From NCBI GenBank assembly GCA_947627325.1, contig CANQVO010000007.1:1-64000 (forward strand): a DNA stretch of 64,000 nucleotides, given 5' to 3'. Below are positions 8,243 to 16,254 of the stretch, piece by piece (positions within the stretch are counted from its first letter, which is position 1; each line of letters opens with the position of its first letter). Source of the DNA: an uncultured Oscillospiraceae bacterium. Its GTDB lineage: Bacteria > Bacillota > Clostridia > Oscillospirales > Oscillospiraceae. The notes under the pieces are model-generated. The model did not search any database, was not told the origin of the DNA, and saw only the letters and a program-made list of their open reading frames with translations. The position numbers and the translations under genes are program-made.

Positions 8243-8524
8243 ATGAACAAAGCTGAACTCATCAACGCTGTGGCCGATAAGGCCGGCCTGTCCAAGAAGG
8301 ACACCGAGCAAGCTGTCAACGCCGTCATCGACGTCATCACCGCCGCTCTGAAGAAGGGCGACAAGGTCCAGCTGGTCGGCTTCGGTGGCTTTGAGGTCAA
8401 GAAGCGCGCCGCCCGCACCGGCCGCAACCCCCGCACCAAGGAGACCATCCAGATCCCCGCTTCCAAGATCCCCGTCTTCAAGGCCGGCAAGGCCCTGAAG
8501 GACGCGGTGGCTAAGAAGAAGTAA
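8243..8524 (+). CDS. hup: HU-family DNA-binding protein
   Basis: 93 residues, full length for [42 protein letters not shown] and the DNA-intercalating arm ([25 protein letters not shown]) are canonical. Strong ribosome site AGTAGGAGGAAG. Codon choice (AAC, AAG, CTG, GGC) looks optimised, as expected for an abundant nucleoid protein. Followed directly by an intrinsic terminator. Confidence 0.98.
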   Translation: MNKAELINAVADKAGLSKKDTEQAVNAVIDVITAALKKGDKVQLVGFGGFEVKKRAARTGRNPRTKETIQIPASKIPVFKAGKALKDAVAKKK

Positions 8525-8549
8525 TTTCTTCCCCACATATGCGCGCAGC

Positions 8550-8583
8550 CGCCGCCGGAGCTTCCGGCGGCGACTCTTTTTTG
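8550..8583 (+). terminator. Intrinsic terminator after hup
   Basis: Ten-base stem CGCCGCCGGA/TCCGGCGGCG with a three-base loop, then CTTTTTT. It ends the pnp-to-hup transcription block. Confidence 0.9.
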
Positions 8584-8586
8584 GGC

Positions 8587-8615
8587 TTGACCGCCCCTGG
8601 CCCCTGATATAAAAT
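8587..8615 (+). promoter_or_regulatory. Promoter of deoC
   Basis: TTGACC (8587-8592), 17 bases, TAAAAT (8610-8615); an overlapping TATAAA at 8608 is an alternative -10. The deoC start is 31 bases downstream. Confidence 0.65.
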
Positions 8616-8645
8616 AGAAAAAACGGCAGAAAAGGAGGGCGTTTT

Positions 8646-9311
8646 ATGGACTATAAAGAGATCCTGCGCCGCTGTGACCACACCCTGCTCAAGCAGGACG
8701 CCACCTGGGACCAGATCAAGACCATCTGCGACGAGGCCGCGCACTACGGCTGCGCCAGCGCCTGCATCCCCCCCGCCTACGTCAAGCGGGCCGCCGCGTA
8801 CGCGGGGGACAAGCTCACCATCTGCACCGTCATCGGCTTCCCCAACGGCTACGCCACCACCGCCGTCAAGGTCTTTGAGACGGAGGACGCGGTGCGAAAC
8901 GGCGCGGGGGAGATCGACATGGTGGTCAACCTGGGCTGGGTGAAGGACGGGCGCTGGGAGGACGTGCTGGACGAGCTGATGGCGGTGAAGCGGGCCTGCC
9001 ACGGGAAGGTCCTCAAGGTCATCATCGAGACGTGCCTGCTCACCCAGGAGGAGAAGATCAAGCTCTGCCAACTGGTGAGCCTGTCCGGGGCGGATTTTAT
9101 CAAGACCTCCACTGGCTTCTCCACCGGCGGGGCCACCCGGGAGGACGTGGACCTTCTGCGCCGGAACGTGGACGCCAGGGTCAAGGTCAAAGCCGCCGGC
9201 GGCATCGCCTCTCTGGAAGACGCCCAGGACTTCCTCTCCCTGGGCGCCGACCGCCTCGGCACCAGCCGCGTGGTCAAGCTGGTCCAAGGCCAGCAAGGCG
9301 AAGGCTACTGA
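8646..9311 (+). CDS. deoC: Deoxyribose-phosphate aldolase
   Basis: 221 residues, the usual length. Catalytic residues are in place: D91 (GEIDMVVN), Schiff-base K153 ([10 protein letters not shown]) and K182 (VKVKAAGGI). It cleaves 2-deoxyribose-5-phosphate to glyceraldehyde-3-phosphate and acetaldehyde in deoxynucleoside catabolism, complementing the nucleoside phosphorylases in this window. Ribosome site AAAAGGAGGG. It has its own promoter and is the last clearly core gene before a patch of foreign-looking DNA (9.4-10.3 kb). Confidence 0.97.
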   Translation: MDYKEILRRCDHTLLKQDATWDQIKTICDEAAHYGCASACIPPAYVKRAAAYAGDKLTICTVIGFPNGYATTAVKVFETEDAVRNGAGEIDMVVNLGWVKDGRWEDVLDELMAVKRACHGKVLKVIIETCLLTQEEKIKLCQLVSLSGADFIKTSTGFSTGGATREDVDLLRRNVDARVKVKAAGGIASLEDAQDFLSLGADRLGTSRVVKLVQGQQGEGY

Positions 9312-9401
9312 CCCGCCCGCCGAACAGCGTTAAACGGTCCATCAAGCGCAGAGCGACCACCCCGAATGGAGCGGGGCTGAGACCAAAGGAGGCCATACGC
9401 C

Positions 9402-9473
9402 GTGAAACACAAAATAATCTCTTTCTGCGCCATGGATCAGGCCTTTCGGCGTTCCGAGGGGGTGATTGCATGA
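9402..9473 (+). CDS. 23-codon ORF translationally coupled to the FtsK-like gene
   Basis: GTG at 9402, nine bases after a strong AAAGGAGG, starts MKHKIISFCAMDQAFRRSEG plus VIA; its TGA (9471-9473) overlaps the ATG of the next gene (GCATGA). The strong ribosome site, with only a GAGGGGG for the downstream ATG, suggests translation enters here and passes on. The peptide has no recognised domain and may have no function beyond coupling, or may be the remnant of a longer gene. Confidence 0.5.
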   Translation: MKHKIISFCAMDQAFRRSEGVIA

Positions 9474-10234
9474 AATGGACAACTCCGGCGGGTAAATATA
9501 ACTTCTGGCACACAGAGCTTCTGGAGCAAAAGCACCTGATGATAGCGGGCGCAGCCGGTTCCGGCAAGTCTGTTCTGCTCAATGGAATTATCTACAACGC
9601 CCTTTTCTCTTTCCCTTGTGACGTGCCCGGCGGCAAGCAGTTTATTCTGATCGACCCCACGCGGGTGGAGCTGTGTATCTACAAGAAGTTGCCCCACACG
9701 TTGCGCTATGCCTCCGAGCCGGTGGAGATGTTCCAGGCGTTGCAATACGCTATGGCACTGACCGAGGAGCGGTACAAGGCCATGCAACGCAAGCGCCTCC
9801 GGCTTTATGATGGCAGCGATGTATATGTCATCATTGACGAGTTTGCCGACCTAATGACCACCCAAGCAAGGCGAGTAAAGCCTCTCATTCAACGCCTGGC
9901 CCAAATCGGACGGGCGGCAAGGGTGCACATCATCCTCTGCACTCAATGCCCCATCGCCAGGGTTATCCCCACGGAAATCAAGGTGAACTTTGACAGCATT
10001 GTTGGCCTTCACACGGCCAACGCCCAGCAGAGCCGGAACATCATCGGCGTGAAGGGCTGTGAGCTTCTCCCGCAATATGGCGAGGCTTATTACATCAAGC
10101 CCGGCGCTGCCCTCTGCCATAGCCGCAACATCCCACTGTTCACCGATGAACAGATCGCCGCCCAGGTCAAATGGTGGACAGACCAGGCCAAGCCCTTCCA
10201 GTTTCTGCGCCGGATGTTCAAGAAAACAGTGTAG
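9470..10234 (+). CDS. Orphan FtsK/SpoIIIE-type ATPase domain protein
   Basis: 254 residues holding only the RecA-like motor of the FtsK/SpoIIIE/TcpA family: Walker A AGAAGSGKSVLLNGI near residue 25, Walker B VYVIIDEFADLM near 120, then IGRAARVHIILCTQCP. It lacks the membrane segments, linker and C-terminal DNA-reading domain of true FtsK, so it is not the cell-division translocase. Codon use (more A/T at third positions) differs from its neighbours. Similar stand-alone ATPases occur on conjugative and mobilizable elements, so a transferred or relic gene is likely; no other transfer gene is adjacent. Confidence 0.8.
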   Translation: MKWTTPAGKYNFWHTELLEQKHLMIAGAAGSGKSVLLNGIIYNALFSFPCDVPGGKQFILIDPTRVELCIYKKLPHTLRYASEPVEMFQALQYAMALTEERYKAMQRKRLRLYDGSDVYVIIDEFADLMTTQARRVKPLIQRLAQIGRAARVHIILCTQCPIARVIPTEIKVNFDSIVGLHTANAQQSRNIIGVKGCELLPQYGEAYYIKPGAALCHSRNIPLFTDEQIAAQVKWWTDQAKPFQFLRRMFKKTV

Positions 10235-10311
10235 AGAGATTGCGACTTTTGGGCAGGAACCACCCCGCGGCCACACCCGCCCGCTACGGCAAGAACAGAC
10301 AGGGGCAACAC

Positions 10312-10354
10312 AGCAGGGGCCGCGCGTCCGCGCGGCCCCTGCTCTTTGCTCTTT
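10312..10354 (+). terminator. Intrinsic terminator after the FtsK-like gene
   Basis: Stem AGCAGGGGCCGCGC/GCGCGGCCCCTGCT with a tight loop, followed by CTTTGCTCTTTTT. Very stable and close to symmetric. Confidence 0.85.
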
Positions 10355-10417
10355 TTACGCTCCGCCCCCCGTCGGCGGCGGTGGCGTCGGAAGGCAAGGG
10401 GCAGACGCCCGCCCGCT

Positions 10418-10639
10418 CTAGGGCGCGTATGCGCTCAGGTCGTCCCAGTTGACGTCGCTGTCCGCCACGAAGCCGCTCCGCTCCGCGGCCTCGATCCTGG
10501 CCTTCTCCTCCGGCGTCACCTGCGTAAAATCCGGGTCCCACGCCCGCACCAGCTTTTTGAGGAACGCGCAGGCAAACCTCTGGTCCTCCTCCGGGAGCAT
10601 CTCCAGCAGGCGGACGGCCTCCCGAGCGATATCCGACAT
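10418..10639 (-). CDS. Small antitoxin-like protein
   Basis: 73 residues, acidic, no membrane segment. The layout (an N-terminal helical stretch, KKLVRAWDPDFTQVTPEEKA, then AERSGFVADSDVNWDDL) resembles a family of small Clostridia proteins often labelled antitoxin-like because their C-terminus matches the short acidic tail of RelB-type antitoxins. No toxin gene is next to it: upstream lies only a short open frame of doubtful coding status, downstream the FtsK-like gene on the other strand. Start ATG 10639 with GGGGGAAGGG upstream. Function unknown. Confidence 0.6.
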   Translation of the reverse strand: MSDIAREAVRLLEMLPEEDQRFACAFLKKLVRAWDPDFTQVTPEEKARIEAAERSGFVADSDVNWDDLSAYAP

Positions 10640-10807
10640 ACCCTTCCCCCCTCGCTTTCCGTTGCGCTTTCCCGGCGCTTTTGGTACAGGATCTCATAGG
10701 CCCGCCCGGTGGTCAAGGCGTGGAGCTTCAGCCGGGATAACGCCCCCGCTCTCCCGCCTGTTCGGGGGCGGGGCGGCGGCCTGTCCCTGTGCGCGGGGTG
10801 TCCGCGT

Positions 10808-12985
10808 TTATTTTTTGTAGTAGTTGATCAGACAGCCGGCCAGGATGATGTCCCGCTCCTCCCGGCTCAGGCCGGGGAGTTTCAGGGTCACGGGGGTCTG
10901 GCGCTCCCCCTGGATGAGGGTGGCGGCGATGGCCTCCCCATCCCCCACCAGCAGGGCCTTGATGCCGGGGATGTAGAGGGTGTCCCCCGGCTTGAGGCCC
11001 CAGTCGGCCACGTCCTCGGCGATGAAGGGCAGCATCCCCCAGTTGACCACGTTGGAGCGGTATCGCTTGGTGGCGTACTCGGCAGCCAGGTTGGCGCAGC
11101 CCCCCAGCACCCGCTGGCAGGAGGCGGCCTGCTCCCGGGCCGAGCCGTCCCCGGGCTTGAGGGCCATGATGAAGGAGCCGATGCCGGTGTCCGCCAGCTC
11201 CCCCACCGGGTTCTCCCGCCGCTCCAGCTCCTTTTGCTGGACGGCCAGGGCCCGCTCCACATACTGCGGCTCCTTGCGGGACAGGGCGAAGCGGGAGAGC
11301 TTGATGGGGTTGGAGCGGTAGGAGGAGGTCTCCCCGGAGGGGATGAGCTCGTCGGTGGTGGTGACGGGGTCGTAGATGGCGGCGCAACAGGTCAAAAGCA
11401 GATTCTCCGGCAGGGGGATCTGCTCGGGCCAGTCGGCGATGTTGGGGCCAAAGACCAGGTCCACCTCGCTCCTGGGTCGGCCCACGCCGTAGTAGACCCG
11501 GGCCTTGTAGGCGCTGTCGTCATAGGTCCAGTTCTCGGAGGGGTCGTCGGCGGGGCAGTCGATCTCGTCGGCGGCGGTGAGGATGCCGCCGTTCCGGGCG
11601 GTGGCGGCGATGCTCCGGGCGTCCATCAGGGCCACGTAGCTCACCTGGCCGTCCCCGGGCTTGCTGCCCTCCCGGTTGGGGAAGTTGCGGGTGGAGTGGC
11701 GGATGGAGAAGCACCCGTTGGCGGGCACGTCCCCCGCGCCAAAGCAGGGCCCGCAGAAGCAGGAGCGGATGGTGGCCCCGGCGGCCATCAGGTCGGCCAG
11801 ATACCCCTCCCGGGTCAGTTCCATGTTGATGGGCATGGAGCCGGGGTAGCAGGACAGCCAGAAGTGGCCGTCCCCGGTGGAGGCCCCCTTCAGGATCTGG
11901 GCCGCCCGCTTTAAGTTCTGATACGTGCCGCCGGAACACCCGGCGATGACCCCCTGGTCCACCTGGAAGCCCTTGGGGCCGATCTTCTCCGTGAGGGAGG
12001 GGGCGTTCTTCACCCCCAGCTGCTGGGCGGTGCGCTGGTCCACCTCATGGAGCAGGTCCACCATGTTCTCCTTAAATTCCCGGATGGGATAGGCCAGGGA
12101 GGGGTGGAAGGGCAGGGCGATCATGGGCTCCACCTGGTCCAGCTCCAAAAGCACCGCCCCGTCGTACTCCGCGCCCTCCTGGGGGGTCAGCTCCTGGTAG
12201 CTCTCCCCCCGGCCCAGGGCGGTCAGGGCCTCCTGGGTGCGCCGGTCAGTCTGCCAGACGCTGGACCAGCAGGCGGTCTCGGTGGTCATCACGTCGATGC
12301 CGCAGCGGTAGTCCATGGACAGGCTGGCCACGCCGGGGCCAATGAACTCCAGGGCGGCGTTTTTCACGATCCCCTGGGCGAAGGTGGCGCCGATGAGGGC
12401 CAGGGCCACGTCCTGGGGCCCCACCCCCGGCCTGGGCGCGCCGGTGAGGTAGACGGCGATCACCGGCGGGCGGGCCAGGTCGTAGGTCTTGGACAGGAGC
12501 TGCCGGGCCAGTTCCGGGCCGCCCTCCCCCACCGCCATACAGCCGTAGGCGCCGTAGCGGGTGTGGCTGTCCGATCCCAGGATCATCTTCCCCGGGGCGG
12601 CGTACCGCTCCCGCATGTAGGAGTGGATCACCGCCTGGTGGGCGGGGACGAACTCGCCGCCGTACTTCTGGGCGGCGGAGAGGCCAAAGCGGTGGTCGTC
12701 TTCGTTGATGGTGCCCCCCACCGCGCACAGGGAGTTGTGGCAGTTGGTCAGCACGTAGGGCAGTGGGAAGGCCTCCATCCCCGAGGCCCGGGCGGTCTGG
12801 ATGATGCCCACGTAGGTGATGTCGTGGGACGCCATGGCGTCAAACTGGATGCTCAGCCGGCCGGGGTCGGCGGACCTGTCGTGGTCCGCGATGATCCGGG
12901 CGGCCAGGGTGCCGCCCTTGTCCCCCGTCCCGGGCGTCAGTCGGCCATTTTTGTAGACCATAGGCCGCTGTTGAATGGTTAACAT
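10808..12985 (-). CDS. Aconitase-family hydratase of unknown substrate
   Basis: 725 residues. The aconitase fold is shown by the Fe-S cysteine regions TNCHNSLC (about 80-87), AGCSGGTYQN (about 350) and CFCGPCFGAG (about 415), and by SDSHTRYGA, NREGSKPGDG and the C-terminal swivel domain with KRYRSNVVNWGM. The length and GTLAARII opening resemble the YbhJ-like 'hydratase' group rather than AcnA/B, LeuCD or homoaconitase. It probably adds or removes water on a tricarboxylate-like substrate, which I cannot name. ATG 12985 has GGGAGGAG; it carries its own promoter and stands alone. Confidence 0.85.
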   Translation of the reverse strand: MLTIQQRPMVYKNGRLTPGTGDKGGTLAARIIADHDRSADPGRLSIQFDAMASHDITYVGIIQTARASGMEAFPLPYVLTNCHNSLCAVGGTINEDDHRFGLSAAQKYGGEFVPAHQAVIHSYMRERYAAPGKMILGSDSHTRYGAYGCMAVGEGGPELARQLLSKTYDLARPPVIAVYLTGAPRPGVGPQDVALALIGATFAQGIVKNAALEFIGPGVASLSMDYRCGIDVMTTETACWSSVWQTDRRTQEALTALGRGESYQELTPQEGAEYDGAVLLELDQVEPMIALPFHPSLAYPIREFKENMVDLLHEVDQRTAQQLGVKNAPSLTEKIGPKGFQVDQGVIAGCSGGTYQNLKRAAQILKGASTGDGHFWLSCYPGSMPINMELTREGYLADLMAAGATIRSCFCGPCFGAGDVPANGCFSIRHSTRNFPNREGSKPGDGQVSYVALMDARSIAATARNGGILTAADEIDCPADDPSENWTYDDSAYKARVYYGVGRPRSEVDLVFGPNIADWPEQIPLPENLLLTCCAAIYDPVTTTDELIPSGETSSYRSNPIKLSRFALSRKEPQYVERALAVQQKELERRENPVGELADTGIGSFIMALKPGDGSAREQAASCQRVLGGCANLAAEYATKRYRSNVVNWGMLPFIAEDVADWGLKPGDTLYIPGIKALLVGDGEAIAATLIQGERQTPVTLKLPGLSREERDIILAGCLINYYKK

Positions 12986-13016
12986 AATATCTCCTCCCCA
13001 CACGGGATTTTGTATC

Positions 13017-13045
13017 AGTATAACAAACCCGCCCCAAAAACGCAA
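13017..13045 (-). promoter_or_regulatory. Promoter of the hydratase gene
   Basis: On the minus strand TTGCGT (13045-13040), 17 bases, TATACT (13022-13017), about 30 bases before the start codon. Standard sigma-A spacing. Confidence 0.75.
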
Positions 13046-13069
13046 CCACGGTATTTTTGCGAAAACCCC

Positions 13070-13097
13070 TTTACAAACGGAAAAAACGTGATATAAT
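13070..13097 (+). promoter_or_regulatory. Promoter of tRNA-Ala
   Basis: TTTACA (13070-13075), 16 bases, TATAAT (13092-13097), 17 bases before the mature 5' end. Confidence 0.85.
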
Positions 13098-13114
13098 GTA
13101 TAAGCTGTCTCCAT

Positions 13115-13190
13115 GGGCCCGTAGCGCAGCTGGGAGCGCGTTCGGTTCGCATCCGAGAGGTCGAGGGTTCGAATCCCTTCGGGTCCACCA
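13115..13190 (+). tRNA. tRNA-Ala(CGC)
   Basis: 76 bases. Acceptor GGGCCCG/CGGGTCC includes the G3-U70 wobble that identifies alanine tRNA, with discriminator A and encoded CCA. The anticodon loop TTCGCAT gives anticodon CGC (codon GCG), and T-arm GAGGGTTCGAATCCCTT is normal. A CGC anticodon fits a G+C-rich genome with heavy use of GCG codons. Confidence 0.96.
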
Positions 13191-13197
13191 GGCAGAA

Positions 13198-13233
13198 AAC
13201 GCCGCCGCGGAAAATTCCGCGGCGGCGTTTTTT
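13198..13233 (+). terminator. Terminator after tRNA-Ala, possibly bidirectional
   Basis: Stem CGCCGCCGCGGAA/TTCCGCGGCGGCG with two loop bases, then TTTTTT on the plus strand. The minus strand gives GGCGTTTTC, so it may also end the converging anti-sigma operon, whose stop is at 13240. Confidence 0.9.
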
Positions 13234-13239
13234 GGGCGG

Positions 13240-13971
13240 TCAATAGCGCAGGGCGGTTGCGATTTGGAGGACGTCGCTGGGGTCCATCCCTTCTCCAATG
13301 ATACCAAGGAACAAGGAATTGCCATGTGCCGGCCAGACAAGCTGCACATCGCCGTTCTTTTGGATCAGCATAGCCCGCTCGCCCTGCACCGATACATACT
13401 CCACCTCCGCATCTTCTGTGTCGATCCTGGTCGTCATCCCAATCGTATTAGAACAGCTGATAGAAAGGAGATGATCCTCCGCGTCCCGGTAGTCGTACCA
13501 CGTCTCAAAGTAGTCCTGCCCCTGGTCTGTCAAGACGTAGTCGTCGGGCACCCACCCGACCTCCAGCAGGGGCGCCGTCTCCGCAGGATCTCTAGCGTCA
13601 CTGATAAAGCGAAATTCCGTGTTCGTCTCAAAAACTTCGACTATCAAATTGAGCGTATTGACCCGCACCGTCTCCGACGCGGCGCAGACGGTGGTGAGCA
13701 GGATCGCGGCGATCCCGGCGACCAGGGCCGCCAGCTTCACCGCCCGCCACGTCAGCCGCCCCGCCGTGCGGGCCCTCCGCCGGGCAAAGTGGCGGCGGAT
13801 CAGCCGCGTACACCGCCGGTCCAGGTCCTCCGGCACCGCGGCGGAGGGGTCGTCTCGCAATCGCTCCTTTTCCTCCTCCGCCCGTTGGCCCTCCGCCGCG
13901 GCCAACTCGTCCATCAGCAGGGCGAACAGGGCGTCCTCGTACTGTTCTTGGAGCTGTTCGTGTCTTGTCAT
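13240..13971 (-). CDS. Membrane anti-sigma-type protein with DUF4367-like sensor domain
   Basis: 243 residues. A cytoplasmic part (1-95, rich in Glu/Arg/Ala, DRRCTRLIRRHFARR) is followed by one membrane helix (AVKLAALVAGIAAILLTTVC, about 96-115) and an extracytoplasmic domain ending VWPAHGNSLFLGIIG and then MDPSDVLQIATALRY, the DUF4367-type signature. It overlaps the ECF sigma gene by four bases (ATGA) and is most likely its anti-sigma factor. The sensed signal is unknown. Confidence 0.8.
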   Translation of the reverse strand: MTRHEQLQEQYEDALFALLMDELAAAEGQRAEEEKERLRDDPSAAVPEDLDRRCTRLIRRHFARRRARTAGRLTWRAVKLAALVAGIAAILLTTVCAASETVRVNTLNLIVEVFETNTEFRFISDARDPAETAPLLEVGWVPDDYVLTDQGQDYFETWYDYRDAEDHLLSISCSNTIGMTTRIDTEDAEVEYVSVQGERAMLIQKNGDVQLVWPAHGNSLFLGIIGEGMDPSDVLQIATALRY

Positions 13972-14528
13972 GTTCCGCTCCTTTCCGACAAAAGCGCCGC
14001 CGCTCGCCGTCTGGCCCGGGTCAGCTTCATCCGAATACTGGCCGGTTTGCACGCCAAAATCCCCGCCAGTTCTTCGTCGGTCAGGTCGAGGATGTACTTC
14101 CCCTCCAAGAGGACCCGGTCCTCCGCGGGCAGCCTGGGCCACAGGTCCCACAGCCGATCCCGCCTGTCCCAGAGGGACAGCAGGTCCTCCAGCGTGCCCG
14201 GCCCCGCCGCCAGCTCCTCCAGCCGGTCGTCCTCCACGCTGACCCGCCGCTCCGCCTCCCGGCTCTGCCGGCGGAGGAGGTCGATGGACACGCTCCGAAC
14301 GGTAAAGACCACATACCCCGCCGAGAGGGAGCGCCCCCCGGCCCCCGGGGCGGAGAAGATCCTGATCAGGCGCTCCATCGCCGTCTGGACGATGTCCTTC
14401 TGGTCCTCCGGGTCGTGGGTGAATTTCCCGGCGACGGCGTACATCAGCCGCTTGTACTCATGGTAGATCTCCTCCAGATCCGCCTGACCGGCCGGCTCCC
14501 CCGGCGCGCTCAGCGCCCATCCAAGCAA
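13968..14528 (-). CDS. ECF-type sigma-70 factor
   Basis: About 186 residues: region 2 (IYHEYKRLMYAVAGKF ... HDPEDQKDIVQTAMERL) and region 4 (LPAEDRVLLEGKYILDLTDE followed by ELAGIL). The TTG at 14528 is preferred because AGGAGG stands eight bases before it; the in-frame GTG at 14537 lies inside that ribosome site. The gene overlaps its putative anti-sigma. A promoter motif upstream (14566-14593) matches one driving the divergent lipoprotein, suggesting autoregulation and a shared regulon. Confidence 0.85.
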   Translation of the reverse strand: MLGWALSAPGEPAGQADLEEIYHEYKRLMYAVAGKFTHDPEDQKDIVQTAMERLIRIFSAPGAGGRSLSAGYVVFTVRSVSIDLLRRQSREAERRVSVEDDRLEELAAGPGTLEDLLSLWDRRDRLWDLWPRLPAEDRVLLEGKYILDLTDEELAGILACKPASIRMKLTRARRRAAALLSERSGT

Positions 14529-14565
14529 ACGGACCACCTCCTATGGATAACGCTCTCCAACTATA

Positions 14566-14593
14566 AAAACGCAAAAGTCCCCCTTTTGCAACA
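14566..14593 (-). promoter_or_regulatory. Candidate ECF-sigma promoter of the sigma/anti-sigma operon
   Basis: Minus strand TGTTGC (14593-14588), 16 bases, CGTTTT (14571-14566), with AAAAGGGGGACTTTTG between. It shares TGTTGCA, a central GGGGG and CGTT with the promoter facing the other way at 14621-14649. Confidence 0.55.
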
Positions 14594-14620
14594 GGCTTTT
14601 TCCGCCGGGGCGAAATTTTT

Positions 14621-14649
14621 TGTTGCATTTGGGGGTCTTTCTCCGTTAT
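14621..14649 (+). promoter_or_regulatory. Candidate ECF-sigma promoter of the lipoprotein/ABC cluster
   Basis: TGTTGC (14621-14626), 17 bases (ATTTGGGGGTCTTTCTC), CGTTAT (14644-14649), 50 bases before the lipoprotein start. It has the same design as the divergent site and the site before the second ECF sigma gene at 23855. Confidence 0.55.
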
Positions 14650-14698
14650 GATACAAGAGAGACAAAAAAGGCCGCCTGGCGGCAGAAAGGGTGACGCT

Positions 14699-15823
14699 AT
14701 GTTCCGCAAGCGTTTCCGGCTTTCGTTGCTCCTGTCCCTGTCCCTGCTCCTGTCCGCCTGCGGCCCGAAGGAGGCCACGCCCACGCCGGAGCCCTCCCCC
14801 GCGCCGGAACTTTCCACGCCCATGTTGGAGCTGTCCACCCCGGAGCCGACCCCGGAGCCGGTGTGCATCCTGGCGGGGGAGGAGATCCTCTCCCTCTGCG
14901 ACACCGCATTCTCCTATGACGCCATGCTCACGGCGGAGGGCAAGCTGCTGGCGTGGCGGGAGATCCCCTTTGACTGGGAGAAGTGCGTCCTCCGTCAGGA
15001 CAACGGCGGGTATCTGGATGTATATGAGCTGCCTCTGGAGCGCGTGACCGGGGCGTGGCTGGGGCGCGACTCCATCTTGGCGCTGGACCAGGAGGGCGTA
15101 CTCTGGGGGCTGGGCAGCAATACCCACGGACAGCTGTGGAACGCCGCGGACTATGAGGGCTGGGACGCGCCGGTGAAGCTCACCGACCATGTAGTCTCCG
15201 CCGCCATGGAGGGGTGGGGCTACTCCGCCGCCGTGAAGGACGACGGCGGGGTGTGGCTGATGGGGCGCGCGTTGACCGGGGAGCCGCGCCTGTCCCCCAC
15301 CAAGATCGCGGAGATCGAGGGGGCCGAGGAGATCTACGCGGGCAATTTCCTCTACGTCCGGGACAGAGACGGCGTCTCCTGGCGGCTGGGCGAGGTGGAC
15401 GAGCTCTTGGATGACCCGACGGCCCTGATGGGGGGTCAGGACAGCGGCGTCCGGTGGTGGAAGGACGACCTCTGGCTCACCGATGGGGGCGAGCTGGTCC
15501 GCGGCCTCTCCAACGGGGAGGAGCGCACCCTGCTGACCGATGTGGCCGATGTAGATCTGGCCTATGACATCTATGCCACGGCGGTCACGAAGGGCGGGGA
15601 CCTGTATGTCTGGAATGAAGCGGGCGCGGAGGAGGACAGCGCCTTGATCGTGGATACCCCCACCAAGGTGATGGAGGGGGTCAAGCTGGCGGGCGCCTGG
15701 GAGCACGGCATCGTGGTAGTGACCCAGGCTGACGGCGGGGTGTGGGTCCTCTATGGGGGCACCGTCAACGCCGCCCTGGCCGAAGGCCGACTGCTGGAAC
15801 TGCCTGTGGAGGCAAACACATAG
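14699..15823 (+). CDS. RCC1-repeat-like lipoprotein
   Basis: 374 residues. A signal peptide ends in the lipobox LLLSAC (lipidated Cys about residue 21); a Pro/Thr/Glu-rich linker to about 55 follows, then repeats such as VLWGLGSNTHGQLW, VWLMGRALTG and LYVWNEAG, the pattern of RCC1/BNR-type beta-propeller blades. It is therefore a surface-anchored propeller, probably for binding rather than catalysis. It is first in a run of plus-strand genes (small membrane protein, two permeases, ATPase, exported protein) behind the ECF-like promoter. No partner is known. Confidence 0.75.
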   Translation: MFRKRFRLSLLLSLSLLLSACGPKEATPTPEPSPAPELSTPMLELSTPEPTPEPVCILAGEEILSLCDTAFSYDAMLTAEGKLLAWREIPFDWEKCVLRQDNGGYLDVYELPLERVTGAWLGRDSILALDQEGVLWGLGSNTHGQLWNAADYEGWDAPVKLTDHVVSAAMEGWGYSAAVKDDGGVWLMGRALTGEPRLSPTKIAEIEGAEEIYAGNFLYVRDRDGVSWRLGEVDELLDDPTALMGGQDSGVRWWKDDLWLTDGGELVRGLSNGEERTLLTDVADVDLAYDIYATAVTKGGDLYVWNEAGAEEDSALIVDTPTKVMEGVKLAGAWEHGIVVVTQADGGVWVLYGGTVNAALAEGRLLELPVEANT

Positions 15824-15870
15824 CGCCCCTGTCCCCGCCTATGACACAAAACAGAAAAGGAGGGTCCAAA

Positions 15871-16197
15871 ATGTATTTGGAGGAAGAGGTCTATTCCCTG
15901 CTGGTCTTAGGCTTCAGCGCGGTGGTGGTCGTGTCGGCCATCCTGTTGACCGCGCTTTATCTGCGGTCCCACAACAAGCACATCTTTTGGTTTGGCGGGC
16001 AGCTCGTCTTTTTATCCCTGGCGTTTTATTGTTTTTACCAGTGTATCGCCCGCCTCCCCAGCCAGGGCGACTCCATGTATTCAGAAAATCAGTCCCTCAC
16101 CCTCGCGCTGTCCGGCCTCTGCTGGGCCGTCAGTATGGCGCTCAATTTGATCGGCGTTCACAAGATATTGCGTAGGCCCGATCGTCCATCCAAGTAA
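15871..16197 (+). CDS. Small membrane protein of unknown function
   Basis: 108 residues with three hydrophobic helices (about 7-30, 42-60 and 78-98): VYSLLVLGFSAVVVVSAILL, IFWFGGQLVFLSLAFYCFYQ and LALSGLCWAVSMALNLIGV. Ribosome site AAAAGGAGGG, ATG 15871. No motif recognised. It lies 47 bases after the lipoprotein and 57 before the permeases, so it may belong to the same system. Confidence 0.65.
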   Translation: MYLEEEVYSLLVLGFSAVVVVSAILLTALYLRSHNKHIFWFGGQLVFLSLAFYCFYQCIARLPSQGDSMYSENQSLTLALSGLCWAVSMALNLIGVHKILRRPDRPSK

Positions 16198-16254
16198 TTT
16201 CGCCAAAGCGCGCCGCGGTCACGGCGCGGGGAACGCTGGAAGGAGGCGGTCGGA

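Noticed and set aside
10516-10716. A 66-codon minus-strand frame starting TTGACCACCGGGCGGGCC
   Set aside because: Mostly overlaps the antitoxin-like gene in another frame and has an Arg/Ser-rich tail; only its first 20 codons are unexplained, too little to call a toxin remnant.
13057-14466. A 469-codon plus-strand frame running through tRNA-Ala and the anti-sigma/sigma genes
   Set aside because: It crosses a tRNA and a terminator and is antisense to genes with good domains.
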